A stretch of DNA of 64,000 nucleotides from Streptomyces sp. NBC_00162 (GCF_024611995.1 NZ_CP102510.1:1-64000); one strand, 5' to 3'. Shown: positions 25,472 through 34,328, numbered from the stretch's first letter. Numbers and translations: made by a program. Notes: generated by a model from the letters alone, not told the origin.

Positions 25472-25944
25472 CTCAGGAGCAGTTCGCCGACGCGCTGGTC
25501 GCCGCTGAGTTCGCCGGTGAGGCGGAAGCCCAGGCCCAGGTAGAAGGGCTCGGGGCTGCCGTCGCCGGTGTCCCAGGTGACGTACGCGCGACCGGCGCCG
25601 CGGCGGCGGACCTCCTCGACGACCGCGGCGACCGCGAAGCTGCCGTAGCCCTTGCCCTGGTGGCCGGCGGAGATGTTCAGGCGCCAGATGCCGGAGCGTC
25701 GGTCGGAGGGGTCGCGGGCCGGGTTCCACTGGATGTCGAGGAAGGCCATGACGAAGCCGACCACCTCGTCGCCGTCGACGATGGCCCGCGGCCAGGCGAC
25801 GTCCCCGTGGACGTACGCCTCGGCCAGCGACTTCACCACGGGAGAGACGAGGTGCGCCTGATCGGGGCGCACCCGTATCGCGCACACCGCGTCGATATTT
25901 TCGGCGGTCACGGGTTCCAAGCGGGGGGCTGGGGTGCTGATCAT
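25468..25944 (-). CDS. GNAT-family N-acetyltransferase
   Basis: A 158-residue acetyltransferase. Seen: the acetyl-CoA-binding loop LNISAGHQGKGYGSFAVAAV (motif A, QGKGYG) and EPFYLGLGFRLTGELSGDQ (motif B). N-terminal RLEPVTAENIDAVCAIRVRP matches spermidine/aminoglycoside-type GNATs. Substrate unknown. Start ATG 25944; the longer open frame upstream carries no domain. It converges with the AraC gene. Confidence 0.8.
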   Translation of the reverse strand: MISTPAPRLEPVTAENIDAVCAIRVRPDQAHLVSPVVKSLAEAYVHGDVAWPRAIVDGDEVVGFVMAFLDIQWNPARDPSDRRSGIWRLNISAGHQGKGYGSFAVAAVVEEVRRRGAGRAYVTWDTGDGSPEPFYLGLGFRLTGELSGDQRVGELLLS

Positions 25945-25976
25945 GGCCTCAGCGTAGAACCTCGATCGTGCAGACA

Positions 25977-26021
25977 GACCGTTCAGACCGTTCAGACCGT
26001 TCCGATCCTTCCGACCGTTGA
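25977..26021. repeat. 9-bp tandem repeat
   Basis: Five tandem 9-bp units of the type gaccgttca (the fourth diverged, gatccttcc), in the 94-base divergent gap between the GNAT gene and the first DUF1772 gene. Same unit length as the GTTAAC repeat but a different sequence. Function unknown; it may be an operator array or replication slippage. Confidence 0.5.
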
Positions 26022-26038
26022 GACAAGGACGCAACCGC

Positions 26039-26575
26039 ATGAATACCGGTCAGAGATCCCGCAACACCCGGCTCGCCACCGCACTGATGGTCGTCTCGAC
26101 GATCCTGGTGGGGCTGATGGCCGGGCTGTTCTTCGCCTTCGACGTCTCGGTGATGCCGGGCCTGGCGGCGGGCGACGAGCAGACGTACGTCACCGCCATG
26201 CGCGGCTTCAACAAGGCCATCGACGGCAACCCGCTCTTCGGCACCGCCTTCGTGCTCGCCCTGCTGGTGGCCGCGGCCTCGGCGGTCGTCGAGTACCGCG
26301 CGGGGCGGCGCGGCACCGCGCTGTGGGTCGGGGCGGCCGCGGCGGCCTACCTCGTCGTGCTCGTGCTCACCTTCGCGGTGAACATCCCGCTCAACAACGA
26401 GCTCGCCGACGCGGGCGCCGTCGCCGACATGCGGGACTTCTCGATCGTGGAGAAGTTCAAGACCACCTGGGTCACCACGAACATCGTCCGCACCCTGCTG
26501 TGCACGGCGGCCCTCACCGCGCTCGCGCGCGCCCTGGTCCTGTACGGGCGCGCCACTCCCGCCGAGGAGTCTTAG
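26039..26575 (+). CDS. DUF1772-type membrane protein
   Basis: A 178-residue integral membrane protein with four hydrophobic segments (first: ALMVVSTILVGLMAGLFFAF). Seen: FDVSVMPGL and the conserved NIPLNNELA in the third segment, the DUF1772 hallmark. It is often named anthrone oxygenase family, but that role is not shown here. ATG 26039 is preceded by acaaggac. Convergent with a second DUF1772 gene eight bases downstream. Confidence 0.8.
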   Translation: MNTGQRSRNTRLATALMVVSTILVGLMAGLFFAFDVSVMPGLAAGDEQTYVTAMRGFNKAIDGNPLFGTAFVLALLVAAASAVVEYRAGRRGTALWVGAAAAAYLVVLVLTFAVNIPLNNELADAGAVADMRDFSIVEKFKTTWVTTNIVRTLLCTAALTALARALVLYGRATPAEES

Positions 26576-26583
26576 GGGGCGGG

Positions 26584-27072
26584 CTAGTTCTGCCCGTGCA
26601 GGACCAGCGCCCAGGCCAGCAGGCCGAGCGCCGCCGTGGACAGCACCGTCCGCCACACGTTGGCCCGTACCCACGGCTGCTCGAAGGCGCGGCGGACGGC
26701 GGCCGGGTCGGCGATCCGGTCGACCGGGCCGGCCTGCTCCAGGGCGTTGTTCAGCGGGATGTTCACGCGGGCCGTGATGCCCATCGCCAGGACGCAGCAG
26801 ACGAACGCGCCGATCACTGGGGACAGTACCTCGCGGCCGTCGGCGGGGAGGGACAGCGCGAGCGCCAGCCCGGTGAAGACGAGGGAGCCGACGTAGCCGA
26901 GCAGGAACCAGCCGTTGAGGATGGCCACGTTGATGCGCTGCATCACCTCGATGACGGCCCGGTCGTCGGTGCGGCGCAGGCCCGGCATCACGGCCACCGA
27001 GAACCCGTAGAACAGGCCGCTGACCAGGCCCATCGTGATCGTCGCGGCGATCAAGGACGCGAACCGTGCCAT
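26584..27072 (-). CDS. DUF1772-type membrane protein, second copy
   Basis: A 162-residue protein of the same family as 26039-26575: first segment LIAATITMGLVSGLFYGFSV, then VMPGL and VNIPLNNALEQ. The two copies face each other tail to tail. ATG 27072 is used; the open frame continues upstream through a 12-bp tandem repeat (27093-27152) that would add repeated STTA residues, which is not family-like. Function unknown. Confidence 0.78.
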   Translation of the reverse strand: MARFASLIAATITMGLVSGLFYGFSVAVMPGLRRTDDRAVIEVMQRINVAILNGWFLLGYVGSLVFTGLALALSLPADGREVLSPVIGAFVCCVLAMGITARVNIPLNNALEQAGPVDRIADPAAVRRAFEQPWVRANVWRTVLSTAALGLLAWALVLHGQN

Positions 27073-27092
27073 TTCCACGCCGGTCTCCCCCA

Positions 27093-27152
27093 CAGTCGTC
27101 GAAGCAGTCGTTGAAGCAGTTGTCGAAGCAGTTGTCGAAGCAGTCGTCGAGC
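27093..27152. repeat. 12-bp tandem repeat
   Basis: Five tandem 12-bp units of the cagtcgtcgaag / cagttgtcgaag type just upstream of the second DUF1772 gene. If translated in that gene's frame it would give repeated STTA units. Probably slippage-generated leader DNA. Confidence 0.6.
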
Positions 27153-27268
27153 GGTCGTCGTGCGGTCGTCGAACGGTCAAGTCCCGCCGATCATAGGGGC
27201 ACGGCCGCCCGTAGGCTGGGCGCGGCGTGCAGGCCGTGCAGGCCACCTGCGAAAGGGAGTTGCCGACC

Positions 27269-28633
27269 ATGCCGACCATGCTGACCGCGCTCGACGGGGT
27301 GTACGGGGACCGGCCGGACGCCGTGACCGTCGCCGGCCGTTCCGCCTCCTACGAGGACCTGCTCGGCGCGGCCCGCGCGGTCGCGGCAGACGTGGCCGGA
27401 GCCCCCGCGTTCGCGGTGACGGCGACGGCCTCGCTGGAGACCGTCGCCGCCGCGGTCGGGGGACTGCTGGCCGGGGTGCCGCTCGTCCCGCTGCCGCCCG
27501 ACGCCGGGCCCGCCGAGCGCGAGCACATCCTGCGCGACTCCGGGGCGGTCGTCGTCGACGTGGACTTCGCCCGGCGCTCCTCCGGCTGGTCGGGGAAGGC
27601 TCCGGCGCCCGAGGATCCCGCGATGATCCTCTACACCTCCGGGACCACCGGCGCGCCCAAGGGCGTGGTGCTCAGCGGCGCGGCCCTCGCCGCCGACCTG
27701 GACGCGCTGGCCGAGGCCTGGCAGTGGAGTGCCGAGGACACCCTGGTGCACGGGCTGCCGCTGTTCCACGTGCACGGGCTCGTGCTCGGCGTGCTCGGCG
27801 CCCTGCGCACCGGAAGCCGCCTCGTCCACACCGGGCGGCCCACGCCCGAGGCCTACGCGGCGGCGGGCGGGAGCCTGTACTTCGGGGTGCCGACCGTGTG
27901 GTCCCGTATCGCCGGGGCGCCGGAAGCCGCTGCCGCGCTGTCCGGGGCCCGGCTGCTGGTCTCGGGCAGCGCGGCCCTGCCCGCGCCCGTCTTCCGGGAC
28001 CTGGAGCGGCTGACCGGGCTGCGGCCCGTGGAGCGCTACGGCATGACCGAGACGCTGATCACCATCAGCGGCCGGGCGGGCGGGGAGGTCCGTCCCGGTA
28101 CGGTCGGCACCCCGCTGCGCGGGATCCGGACCCGGATCGCGGCCGAGCCGGGCGCCGAGATCGGGGAACTCCAGCTCACGGGGCCGACGCTGTTCGCCGG
28201 ATACCTGGGGCGCCCGGAGGCCACCGCGGACGCGTACACCGAGGACGGCTGGTTCCGTACGGGCGACATCGCGGCCGTCGACGAGGCGGACGGCGTGCAC
28301 CGGATCGTGGGCCGGGCCTCCATCGACCTGATCAAGTCGGGCGGGTACCGGATCGGCGCGGGCGAGATCGAGAACGCGCTGCTGGACCACCCCAAGGTGA
28401 CCGAGGCGGCCGTGGTCGGCGTACCCGACGCGGACCTCGGCCAGCGCATCGTCGCCTTCGTCGTCGCCGAGGGGGTCACGGGCGCGGAGCTCACCGAGTT
28501 CGTGGCCGCGCACCTGTCCGTGCACAAGCGCCCGCGGGAGGTGCGGTTCGTCGCGGCGGTACCGCGCAACGCCATGGGCAAACCGCAGAAGAAGCTGCTG
28601 CTGACGGGGGAGTTCGGCCCGCAGGAAGGTTGA
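27269..28633 (+). CDS. matB: Malonyl-CoA synthetase-like acyl-CoA ligase (MatB-like)
   Basis: A 454-residue adenylate-forming ligase. Seen: A3 motif MILYTSGTTGAPKGVV, DTLVHGLPLFHVHGLVLGVLG, ARLLVSGSAALP, A5 VERYGMTETLITIS, A7 TGD, A8 IDLIKSGGYRIGAGEIENAL and the A10 lysine in NAMGKPQKK. These blocks match Streptomyces MatB, which makes malonyl- or methylmalonyl-CoA from the free diacid plus CoA and ATP. It could feed extender units to the polyketide cluster 11 kb away, but no operon link exists. Start ATG 27269 follows gaaaggga; ATG 27278 is an alternative. Confidence 0.82.
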   Translation: MPTMLTALDGVYGDRPDAVTVAGRSASYEDLLGAARAVAADVAGAPAFAVTATASLETVAAAVGGLLAGVPLVPLPPDAGPAEREHILRDSGAVVVDVDFARRSSGWSGKAPAPEDPAMILYTSGTTGAPKGVVLSGAALAADLDALAEAWQWSAEDTLVHGLPLFHVHGLVLGVLGALRTGSRLVHTGRPTPEAYAAAGGSLYFGVPTVWSRIAGAPEAAAALSGARLLVSGSAALPAPVFRDLERLTGLRPVERYGMTETLITISGRAGGEVRPGTVGTPLRGIRTRIAAEPGAEIGELQLTGPTLFAGYLGRPEATADAYTEDGWFRTGDIAAVDEADGVHRIVGRASIDLIKSGGYRIGAGEIENALLDHPKVTEAAVVGVPDADLGQRIVAFVVAEGVTGAELTEFVAAHLSVHKRPREVRFVAAVPRNAMGKPQKKLLLTGEFGPQEG

Positions 28634-29140
28634 GGCGGGCTGAGGAGGGCGGGCCGGCCGCTGCGGCTCGGTCTCCGCTCGAGGCTCGGCCCAGGTGGGC
28701 TAGGGGTGGCCCGGAAGGTGGGTACGGGCGGGCAGCGACCGGACGCGAGCTACTCAAGCCCCTTTCAGTCGCTGCGAGCGATTGGAAGAAACCCCAGGTC
28801 AGAGGGGTTGTGCACGTCTTTCAGCGACTGAAGCGACTCAAGGTCCCGGTATATGAAGACATTCCTGCGCGTGCGTGTGCGTGCGTGTGTGCGTCATATA
28901 TACGGACCTTGAGTCGCTTCAGTCGCTGTTCTTGCTTGCGTACGCCTGTGACCTGGTGTTCTGTGAGCAGCCCGACGAGCGACCGAACGAGACCCGGTCG
29001 CTGGGCGGTGGGTCGGCCGGTCGCTGGCCGACCGGGTGGAGGCGTACACCTGTTCTGGCTCATATGCCCCTCGCCTCCCGGGGGTTTCGCTAATCTGATT
29101 TTGGGCTTTGAGTCGCTTCAGTCGCTGATGGGGGATGTGA
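28634..29140. repeat. Iteron-rich region of replication module 2, candidate origin
   Basis: About 500 bases with ttcagtcgct iterons: 28764-28773, 28820-28846, 28904-28928 and 29106-29127. The copies at 28822-28846 and 28904-28928 are a perfect 25-bp inverted repeat around a 57-base spacer with tatatg and tatatata patches plus a GTGCGTGTGCG-type alternating tract (28867-28892). The layout matches module 1 but the iteron differs by one base (ttcagtcgct versus ttcagtccct). The rest of the gap is GC-rich with no gene seen. Origin function is inferred. Confidence 0.75.
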
Positions 29141-30259
29141 ATGGCAGCTGAGCTGCGGGATTCGCGCAGCGACCCAGGGCAGTGCACGAGAACTGCGCCG
29201 GTCGCCGGGCTCCCAGTGACGACTGCCAAGTGGTGTGCCCGGCAGGGGTGGCCGGTTCACCCCCTCGCCGCGGGCCGCAAGACGCCCGTGGGCAACTGCG
29301 CCGCGTGCCGCGCGCCGGGACACGACCGCGCCGCGTGCGACTGCCTCCGGGCGGGCCGCTGGTGCCACGGGTTCCACGCGGCCACGCTCGACGCGGACCG
29401 CGTCGAGCAGTGGTGGGGCACCCGGCCGGAGCTCGGTGTCGGCGTGGCCACCGGTCCCGCGGACCTCGTCGTCATCGACGTCGACGCGCACGGGCGGGAA
29501 CTGCCCGGCCGCGACCGGCTGCTGCCCGGCATCGCCATCTCCGCCGGGATCGACCTGACGGGACTGGCCAACGGCTTTCACACCCTGGGTGTGCTCGCCG
29601 CTCTGCACGGCGTCACCAGCCCGGCGGACGACGCGTCGACGCTGCGCGTGCGCACCCCGTCGGGCGGGCTGCACGTCTGGTACCACGGCGGCGGGCGGCG
29701 GTGGCAGTGCTCCACCGGTTCGGGCGGCGGCCGGGCCCTGGCCTGGCAGGTGGACGTACGCGCCCACGGCGGCTACATCGTGGCCCCGGGGACCGTGACC
29801 AGCGCGGGCGTCTACCGCGCCCTGGGGCCCGTACGCGAGCCCGCGCCGCTGCCGGACTGGCTCGCCGGGGAGCTGGAGCGCACCGGGCACCTGGTTCCCG
29901 AGACCGCGGCTGCTGCCATCGGGCCCCGGCCCGTGCCGCCCCGCGCCCGGCAGGCCGTTCTCGCGGCCGGTGGCGGCGACGGTGTCGCACAGCGGGTCCT
30001 GGCGGGGGTGCTCGCCGAGGTCGCCGCGTGCGCGGCCGTACCCGAAGGGGCGGCGTTCTCCGAGAAGTTGAACCGCGCCGCCTACACGGCCGGCGGGCTG
30101 GTCGCCGCCGGGCGCCTCACCGAGGACGCTGCCACGCGGGCCCTGCGGGAAGCGGCCGAGCGGGCCCGGCCCGGGCAGGAGAGCCGCTGCGGGGCCATCA
30201 TCCGCGGCGGGCTGAGTGCGGGCCTGGCGCGCCCGCTGTCCCTCGGAGGCCGCGGATGA
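29141..30259 (+). CDS. Bifunctional DNA primase/polymerase (Prim-Pol), module 2
   Basis: A 372-residue paralogue of the 6083 gene. Shared: PVHPLA, the cysteine cluster (CAACRA...CDC...RWCHGFHAAT), LVVIDVDAH with the catalytic acidic pair, RLLPGI, TLRVRTPSGGLHVWY, LAWQVDVRAHGGYIVAPGT and the EGAAFSEKLNRAAYTAGGLV helix. It should prime replication at the module 2 iterons. ATG 29141 lies about 14 bp after the last iteron. Its stop overlaps the helicase start (ATGA, 30256-30259), as in module 1. Confidence 0.85.
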   Translation: MAAELRDSRSDPGQCTRTAPVAGLPVTTAKWCARQGWPVHPLAAGRKTPVGNCAACRAPGHDRAACDCLRAGRWCHGFHAATLDADRVEQWWGTRPELGVGVATGPADLVVIDVDAHGRELPGRDRLLPGIAISAGIDLTGLANGFHTLGVLAALHGVTSPADDASTLRVRTPSGGLHVWYHGGGRRWQCSTGSGGGRALAWQVDVRAHGGYIVAPGTVTSAGVYRALGPVREPAPLPDWLAGELERTGHLVPETAAAAIGPRPVPPRARQAVLAAGGGDGVAQRVLAGVLAEVAACAAVPEGAAFSEKLNRAAYTAGGLVAAGRLTEDAATRALREAAERARPGQESRCGAIIRGGLSAGLARPLSLGGRG

Positions 30260-31797
30260 GTCTCGACAAGGAGGGCGTGCTGTCCGGCTTCGACGTCCAG
30301 GCGGTTGCGGCGCAGATCCTGGCGCAGCCCGTTCCGGCGCAGCCCATTCCGGCGCCCCGGGAGTCGGGTGAGTCCGGCGTGCAGTCCAGCGGTTCGGGCT
30401 CCGACGGCGAGGCGACGGCGGACGGACTGCTGCCCGACACGCTCACTGACCGCGGCAACGCCAAGCTGTTCGTCAAGCTCTACTCCAACGACTACCGGCA
30501 CGTTCCCGGGATCGGCTGGTTCCGCTGGGACTGCACCCGCTGGCAGATCGATGAGGACGACACCGCGGTGTGGGCCGCGGGCGACCTGGCGGAGTCCATC
30601 GCCACCACCGACCCCCGCGGCGTGTACACCCCGGCCGCGCTCCAGCAGCACCGCCGTCGCGCGCTCAGCACCAGCGGGATGAACGCCATGCTCGCGCAGG
30701 CGAAGTCCGCCCCGGGCATGGTGCTCAACGCGGCGCGGCTGGACGCCGACCCGTACGCGCTGTGCACGCCCGCCGGCGTCGTGGACCTGCGTACCGGTCA
30801 CATCCGCCCCTCCGACCCCGCGCTGGACTTCCACTCCCGCTCCACCTCGGCGGCGCCTCAGCCGATGCCCACGCCGCGCTGGAACCGCTTCCTGACCGAC
30901 ACCTTCGGCCAGGGGCCGGAGGGCGCGCAGATGATCGACTTCCTGCAGCTGCTGCTCGGCTACTCCGTCACCGGGGACGTCGGCGCCCAGGTCATGCCGT
31001 TCCTGTTCGGGTCGGGCAAGAACGGCAAGTCGGTCCTGCTGGACGTCCTGATGAAGCTGCTCGGCGACTACGCGGACGCGGCGCCGCCCGGGTTCCTGAT
31101 GGCCCGCCCGTACGAGGGCCATCCGACCGACCTCGCCGAACTGCACGGCCGGCGGGTGATCGTGTGCAGCGAGGTCAAGCCGGGCGACCGCTTCGACGAG
31201 GCCCGGGTCAAGCTGCTCACCGGCGGCGACCGGATCAAGGCCCGCCGGATGCGGCAGGACTTCTTCAGCTTCGAGCCGACCCACAAGCTGTGGCTGCTGG
31301 GCAACCACCGCCCCGAAGTGGGCACGGGCGGCTTCGCGTTCTGGCGGCGCATGCGGCTGATCCCGTTCGAGAGGGTCGTCTCCGACGACCGCAAGATCGA
31401 CAACCTGGCGGACGTCCTCGTCACCCAGGAGGGCCCCGGCATCCTCAACTGGCTCATCGAGGGCGCCCGCCGCTACCTGGGCGGCGACAAGGACCTCACG
31501 GGCCCCGAGCGGGTCCGCATCGCGACCACGGCGTACGCCGAGACCGAGGACCACACCGGGCGCTTCCTCGGGGAGACCTGCCGGCTCGAGCCCGAGCTGC
31601 GGGCCGAACAGGCCACGCTCTACGCGGCCTACAGGAGCTGGTGCCACAATGAGGGCGCCCCGGCGATATCCTCCCGGGCCTTCGCGGCACGGGTCCGCGA
31701 GGTGGTGGGACTGGCCTCGCCCAAGGAAATGATCCTGTCCAACCAGCGCAAGTACTACCCGGGCATCGGCCTGCTCGCGGACGAGGAGACAGCATGA
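30256..31797 (+). CDS. Phage/plasmid primase-type SF3/D5-like DNA helicase, module 2
   Basis: A 513-residue paralogue of the 7159 gene. Seen: Walker A GSGKNGKS at about 252-259, the following strand RRVIVCSEV, HKLWLLGNHRPEVGTGG, and the near-identical core ARVKLLTGGDRIKARRMRQD. The N-terminal ~55 residues differ from the module 1 protein, whereas the core is highly conserved, as expected if origin recognition has diverged but motor activity has not. Coupled to the Prim-Pol upstream and to the small protein downstream by four-base overlaps. Confidence 0.87.
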   Translation: MSLDKEGVLSGFDVQAVAAQILAQPVPAQPIPAPRESGESGVQSSGSGSDGEATADGLLPDTLTDRGNAKLFVKLYSNDYRHVPGIGWFRWDCTRWQIDEDDTAVWAAGDLAESIATTDPRGVYTPAALQQHRRRALSTSGMNAMLAQAKSAPGMVLNAARLDADPYALCTPAGVVDLRTGHIRPSDPALDFHSRSTSAAPQPMPTPRWNRFLTDTFGQGPEGAQMIDFLQLLLGYSVTGDVGAQVMPFLFGSGKNGKSVLLDVLMKLLGDYADAAPPGFLMARPYEGHPTDLAELHGRRVIVCSEVKPGDRFDEARVKLLTGGDRIKARRMRQDFFSFEPTHKLWLLGNHRPEVGTGGFAFWRRMRLIPFERVVSDDRKIDNLADVLVTQEGPGILNWLIEGARRYLGGDKDLTGPERVRIATTAYAETEDHTGRFLGETCRLEPELRAEQATLYAAYRSWCHNEGAPAISSRAFAARVREVVGLASPKEMILSNQRKYYPGIGLLADEETA

Positions 31798-32183
31798 GCG
31801 CCCTCATCGCAGAAGACGAGATCGTCCACGAAGTGGACCTCGTCTGGCTCGAGGACATCAGCGGGCTCGACTACGTCCGGCAGAGCCTGGACCGGCTGCC
31901 GACCCGGCGCGGCAGGCCCGCCTACCACCGTGACGGGCGGATGGTCGGGTACGCGCTGCTGGGACCGGGCGCCAAGCCCTCCCGCTCCTCCGGCACGTTC
32001 CGGCGGCGGGTGTTCTGGCTGCTCCCGCACGACCGGGACACCGACCCGGACGGCCTGTACGCGACGGGGGCGCCGGCGGAGGCCGTGGACGCCCGGACCC
32101 TGGCCCCGGGCAGCAAGGGCCGCAAGACCGAGCGCTCGGAAGGCGGCCCGATGTCGTCGGCTTTGCGGGGACTGCTGCCGTAG
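31794..32183 (+). CDS. Small conserved protein of replication module 2
   Basis: A 129-residue paralogue of the 8938 gene: DLVWLEDISGLDYVRQSLD, GRPAYHRDGRMVGYALLG, FWLLPHDRDTDPDGLYA, GRKTERSEGG. It overlaps the helicase stop by four bases. Function unknown; the strict linkage in both modules argues for a dedicated partner of this helicase or primase. Confidence 0.78.
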   Translation: MSALIAEDEIVHEVDLVWLEDISGLDYVRQSLDRLPTRRGRPAYHRDGRMVGYALLGPGAKPSRSSGTFRRRVFWLLPHDRDTDPDGLYATGAPAEAVDARTLAPGSKGRKTERSEGGPMSSALRGLLP

Positions 32184-32277
32184 ACCGGCTGGACGGTGCC
32201 ACGCTCGGCGGGACCGGGGGCTCGCCGAATCGACGGTGCCGTCCCGTTTCCTCCCCTGCACTCGTGCGCCGCGAGCG

Positions 32278-32299
32278 GCGAGTCGGCGGCGCGACTCGC
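32278..32299. terminator. Hairpin between convergent genes
   Basis: gcgagtcg (32278-32285) and cgactcgc (32292-32299) form an 8-bp stem around gcggcg, between the convergent ends of replication module 2 and the acyl-CoA oxidase gene. Probable bidirectional terminator; no T-tract. Confidence 0.45.
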
Positions 32300-32324
32300 G
32301 ACGGCCGGGTCAGGAGGCCGCGCT

Positions 32325-34220
32325 CTACCGGTAGTGGTCGAGGTAGTCCACGTTGGCGATGGGGACCTCGGCGAGGTACTCGTCCGGCAGGTCGAAGGCG
32401 TCCACGAGCGTCATCATGTGCGGGGCGAGCTCCGCGAGGACGGTGTCGATCGTCTGGTGCAGCCCGAGTACGTGCGCCACGGTCAGCCGCTCCTCCGCGA
32501 GCAGGTCACCGGTGTGCTGGCGCAGCTGCTGGAGCAGGAACAGCCAGCACAGGTTCGTCAGCAGCTTGCGGGTCGCGGGCTCGGTTGCCTGCCCCGCCGC
32601 CTCCAGGAAGGCGTCGGCCGCCAGCCTGCCCGCATAGGCGGAGACCATCTCCAGCGCGGCGCTGGAGGACTCGTTCCAGCGGCCGACCGGGTCCCCGGAG
32701 GGGCCCTCGCGCAGTGCGGTGCGGGCGCGTTCCTGCCAGGTCCGTTCGACGGAGGCGAGCAGGTCGCGCAGGAAGCGCAGGTCCGTCAGGTCGCGTTCGG
32801 CGGCCGGCCGGGTGTCCGAGCTGATGGGGCCCACCTGGTGCCCGAAGACCATCTCGGCGGCGGCCTTCACCCAGATCACCAGGTTGTCGCCCTCCGCGGT
32901 GATCCCGCCCTCGATGTTCCCGGGCAGGTCGGAGATTCTGTTCTCCGGGAACAGGCCCTGCGCGCCGCACCGTTCGCGCGCCTCGGTCGTGATCTCCCGC
33001 GCGTGCCAGGTGATCCAGCCCTTGGCGACGGCGACCAGGCGCTCCACCTCTTCGCGCTCCGCTTCCTCGTGCGCGACGAAGCGGTCCATCACCGTCCGGT
33101 GCAGGAAGGTCATGGCGTAGGCGTTCGCGAGGGAGTGCAGCAGCCGGCCGTGGTGGCTGCGGTGGCTGACTATCGGGATGCGCTGGCCGCTCTTCGGGCC
33201 GCCGACGTGCCGGTGGTGCGCATAGCGCACCGCTATGGTCAGCGCGGCCCGTGCCATGCCCAAGGTGCCGGCGCTCATGCAGAGCTTGCCCATGGTGACG
33301 CGGTTGACGGAGCGCAGGAACCGCTTGCGCCGGTTGCCCAGCGAACTGGTCAGCGTGCCGTCCTCGTCCAGCCGGCCGTGGTCGGCCTCCAGCATGGCCT
33401 CACGCGGCAGCCATACGTGGTCGAAGGACGTGAGGCAGTGGTCGACCGGCGTTCCCGTGCGGTGAGGCAGCCGGCGGACGGTAACCCCGGGCAGGTGCCC
33501 GTTGTGGTCGCTCAGCGGGGTCAGGAACAGGAAGATGCCCTGGTCCTCGCCGTCGACCAGGAGCCGAGCCGCCACCACGGCGCTCTTCGGACCGCCGGTG
33601 AGACTGGTGTTGGGCATGAACTTGCGCGCATCAGGATTGGGCGTGTTCAGGATGAAGCCGCCGGTCGCCCGGTCGAAGACGGCGACGGTCTGCAATGAGG
33701 CGACATCGTTGCCATGTGCAAGTTCGGTGCAGAGGAAGGTCCCGACGCGCTGCATCGACGTGAAGGCGGACAGGTCCCGTCCGTAGACCTCGTGGTCGAG
33801 CAGGCTCCCCATGAAGAGGTTGTAGTGGACGCTCGCCAGGGTGCACAGGCCCCCGTCCACGAACCCGGCCCACTCGTGGAGCCCGGCCAGCAGACGGGGG
33901 TCGTGCGCCAGCGCCGCCGGATCGTCGACCATGCTGTTGACCAGACGCAGACGGTCGTAGGAAACCGCCGTCCGCTCCCCCGGCGTCAGATGGGGAAGGT
34001 AGGAGAAGCCGGCGAGGAGCCCTCGCCAGCCCCCGTGGACCCGCTCGCGGTCGTCGCGGTCGAACAGGAGGTGGGTCATTTCCTGGGCGGCAGATCTGCG
34101 GCCGGGCTTGGTCAAGCCCCGCTGAACAGGCAGAACGCTGATCTGGGCGGTGCGGCGGTCAGCCCCGCCACCCCAGCTGTGTCGATGGGTTTCTGCGTAC
34201 TCATGCGTCAGTGCGGACAT
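32325..34220 (-). CDS. aco: Acyl-CoA oxidase, avenolide-biosynthesis Aco-like
   Basis: A 631-residue FAD acyl-CoA oxidase. Seen: the ELAHGNDVASLQTVAVFD block (matching TELGHGSNV of acyl-CoA oxidases), FILNTPNPDARKFMPN, and the late EGGITAEGDNLVIWVKAAAE segment near the predicted active site. It should introduce the 2,3-double bond into an acyl-CoA. Divergent from a butyrolactone-receptor TetR that is followed by a P450: the same trio and order as aco-avaR1-cyp17, which makes the butenolide hormone avenolide in S. avermitilis. Start ATG 34220; ATG 34079 (MTHLLFDRDD) is a possible alternative closer to the family's usual N-terminus. Confidence 0.8.
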   Translation of the reverse strand: MSALTHEYAETHRHSWGGGADRRTAQISVLPVQRGLTKPGRRSAAQEMTHLLFDRDDRERVHGGWRGLLAGFSYLPHLTPGERTAVSYDRLRLVNSMVDDPAALAHDPRLLAGLHEWAGFVDGGLCTLASVHYNLFMGSLLDHEVYGRDLSAFTSMQRVGTFLCTELAHGNDVASLQTVAVFDRATGGFILNTPNPDARKFMPNTSLTGGPKSAVVAARLLVDGEDQGIFLFLTPLSDHNGHLPGVTVRRLPHRTGTPVDHCLTSFDHVWLPREAMLEADHGRLDEDGTLTSSLGNRRKRFLRSVNRVTMGKLCMSAGTLGMARAALTIAVRYAHHRHVGGPKSGQRIPIVSHRSHHGRLLHSLANAYAMTFLHRTVMDRFVAHEEAEREEVERLVAVAKGWITWHAREITTEARERCGAQGLFPENRISDLPGNIEGGITAEGDNLVIWVKAAAEMVFGHQVGPISSDTRPAAERDLTDLRFLRDLLASVERTWQERARTALREGPSGDPVGRWNESSSAALEMVSAYAGRLAADAFLEAAGQATEPATRKLLTNLCWLFLLQQLRQHTGDLLAEERLTVAHVLGLHQTIDTVLAELAPHMMTLVDAFDLPDEYLAEVPIANVDYLDHYR

Positions 34221-34270
34221 CGGACCATCCCCCGTTAGGAACCGAAGTACAGGTTGCGCAGGGCCAAAGA

Positions 34271-34328
34271 TACGAACTAACCGGTTTTGTTTTCAAGTGG
34301 GCCCGCAAAACCGGTGGCCTGGTTTTGT
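34271..34328. promoter_or_regulatory. Two ARE-like operators in the aco/receptor gap
   Basis: actaaccggttttgttttc (within 34271-34294) and caaaaccggtggcctggttttg (34306-34327; arms caaaacc/ggttttg) are ARE-type palindromes or half-sites. They lie between aco and the receptor gene and probably bind the receptor to repress aco. A further half-site cgcggtttgttc lies at 34450-34461. Confidence 0.65.

Noticed and set aside
26575-27279. N-terminally extended second DUF1772 protein through the 12-bp repeat
   Set aside because: The extension is STTA repeats with no family match; ATG 27072 begins the conserved sequence.
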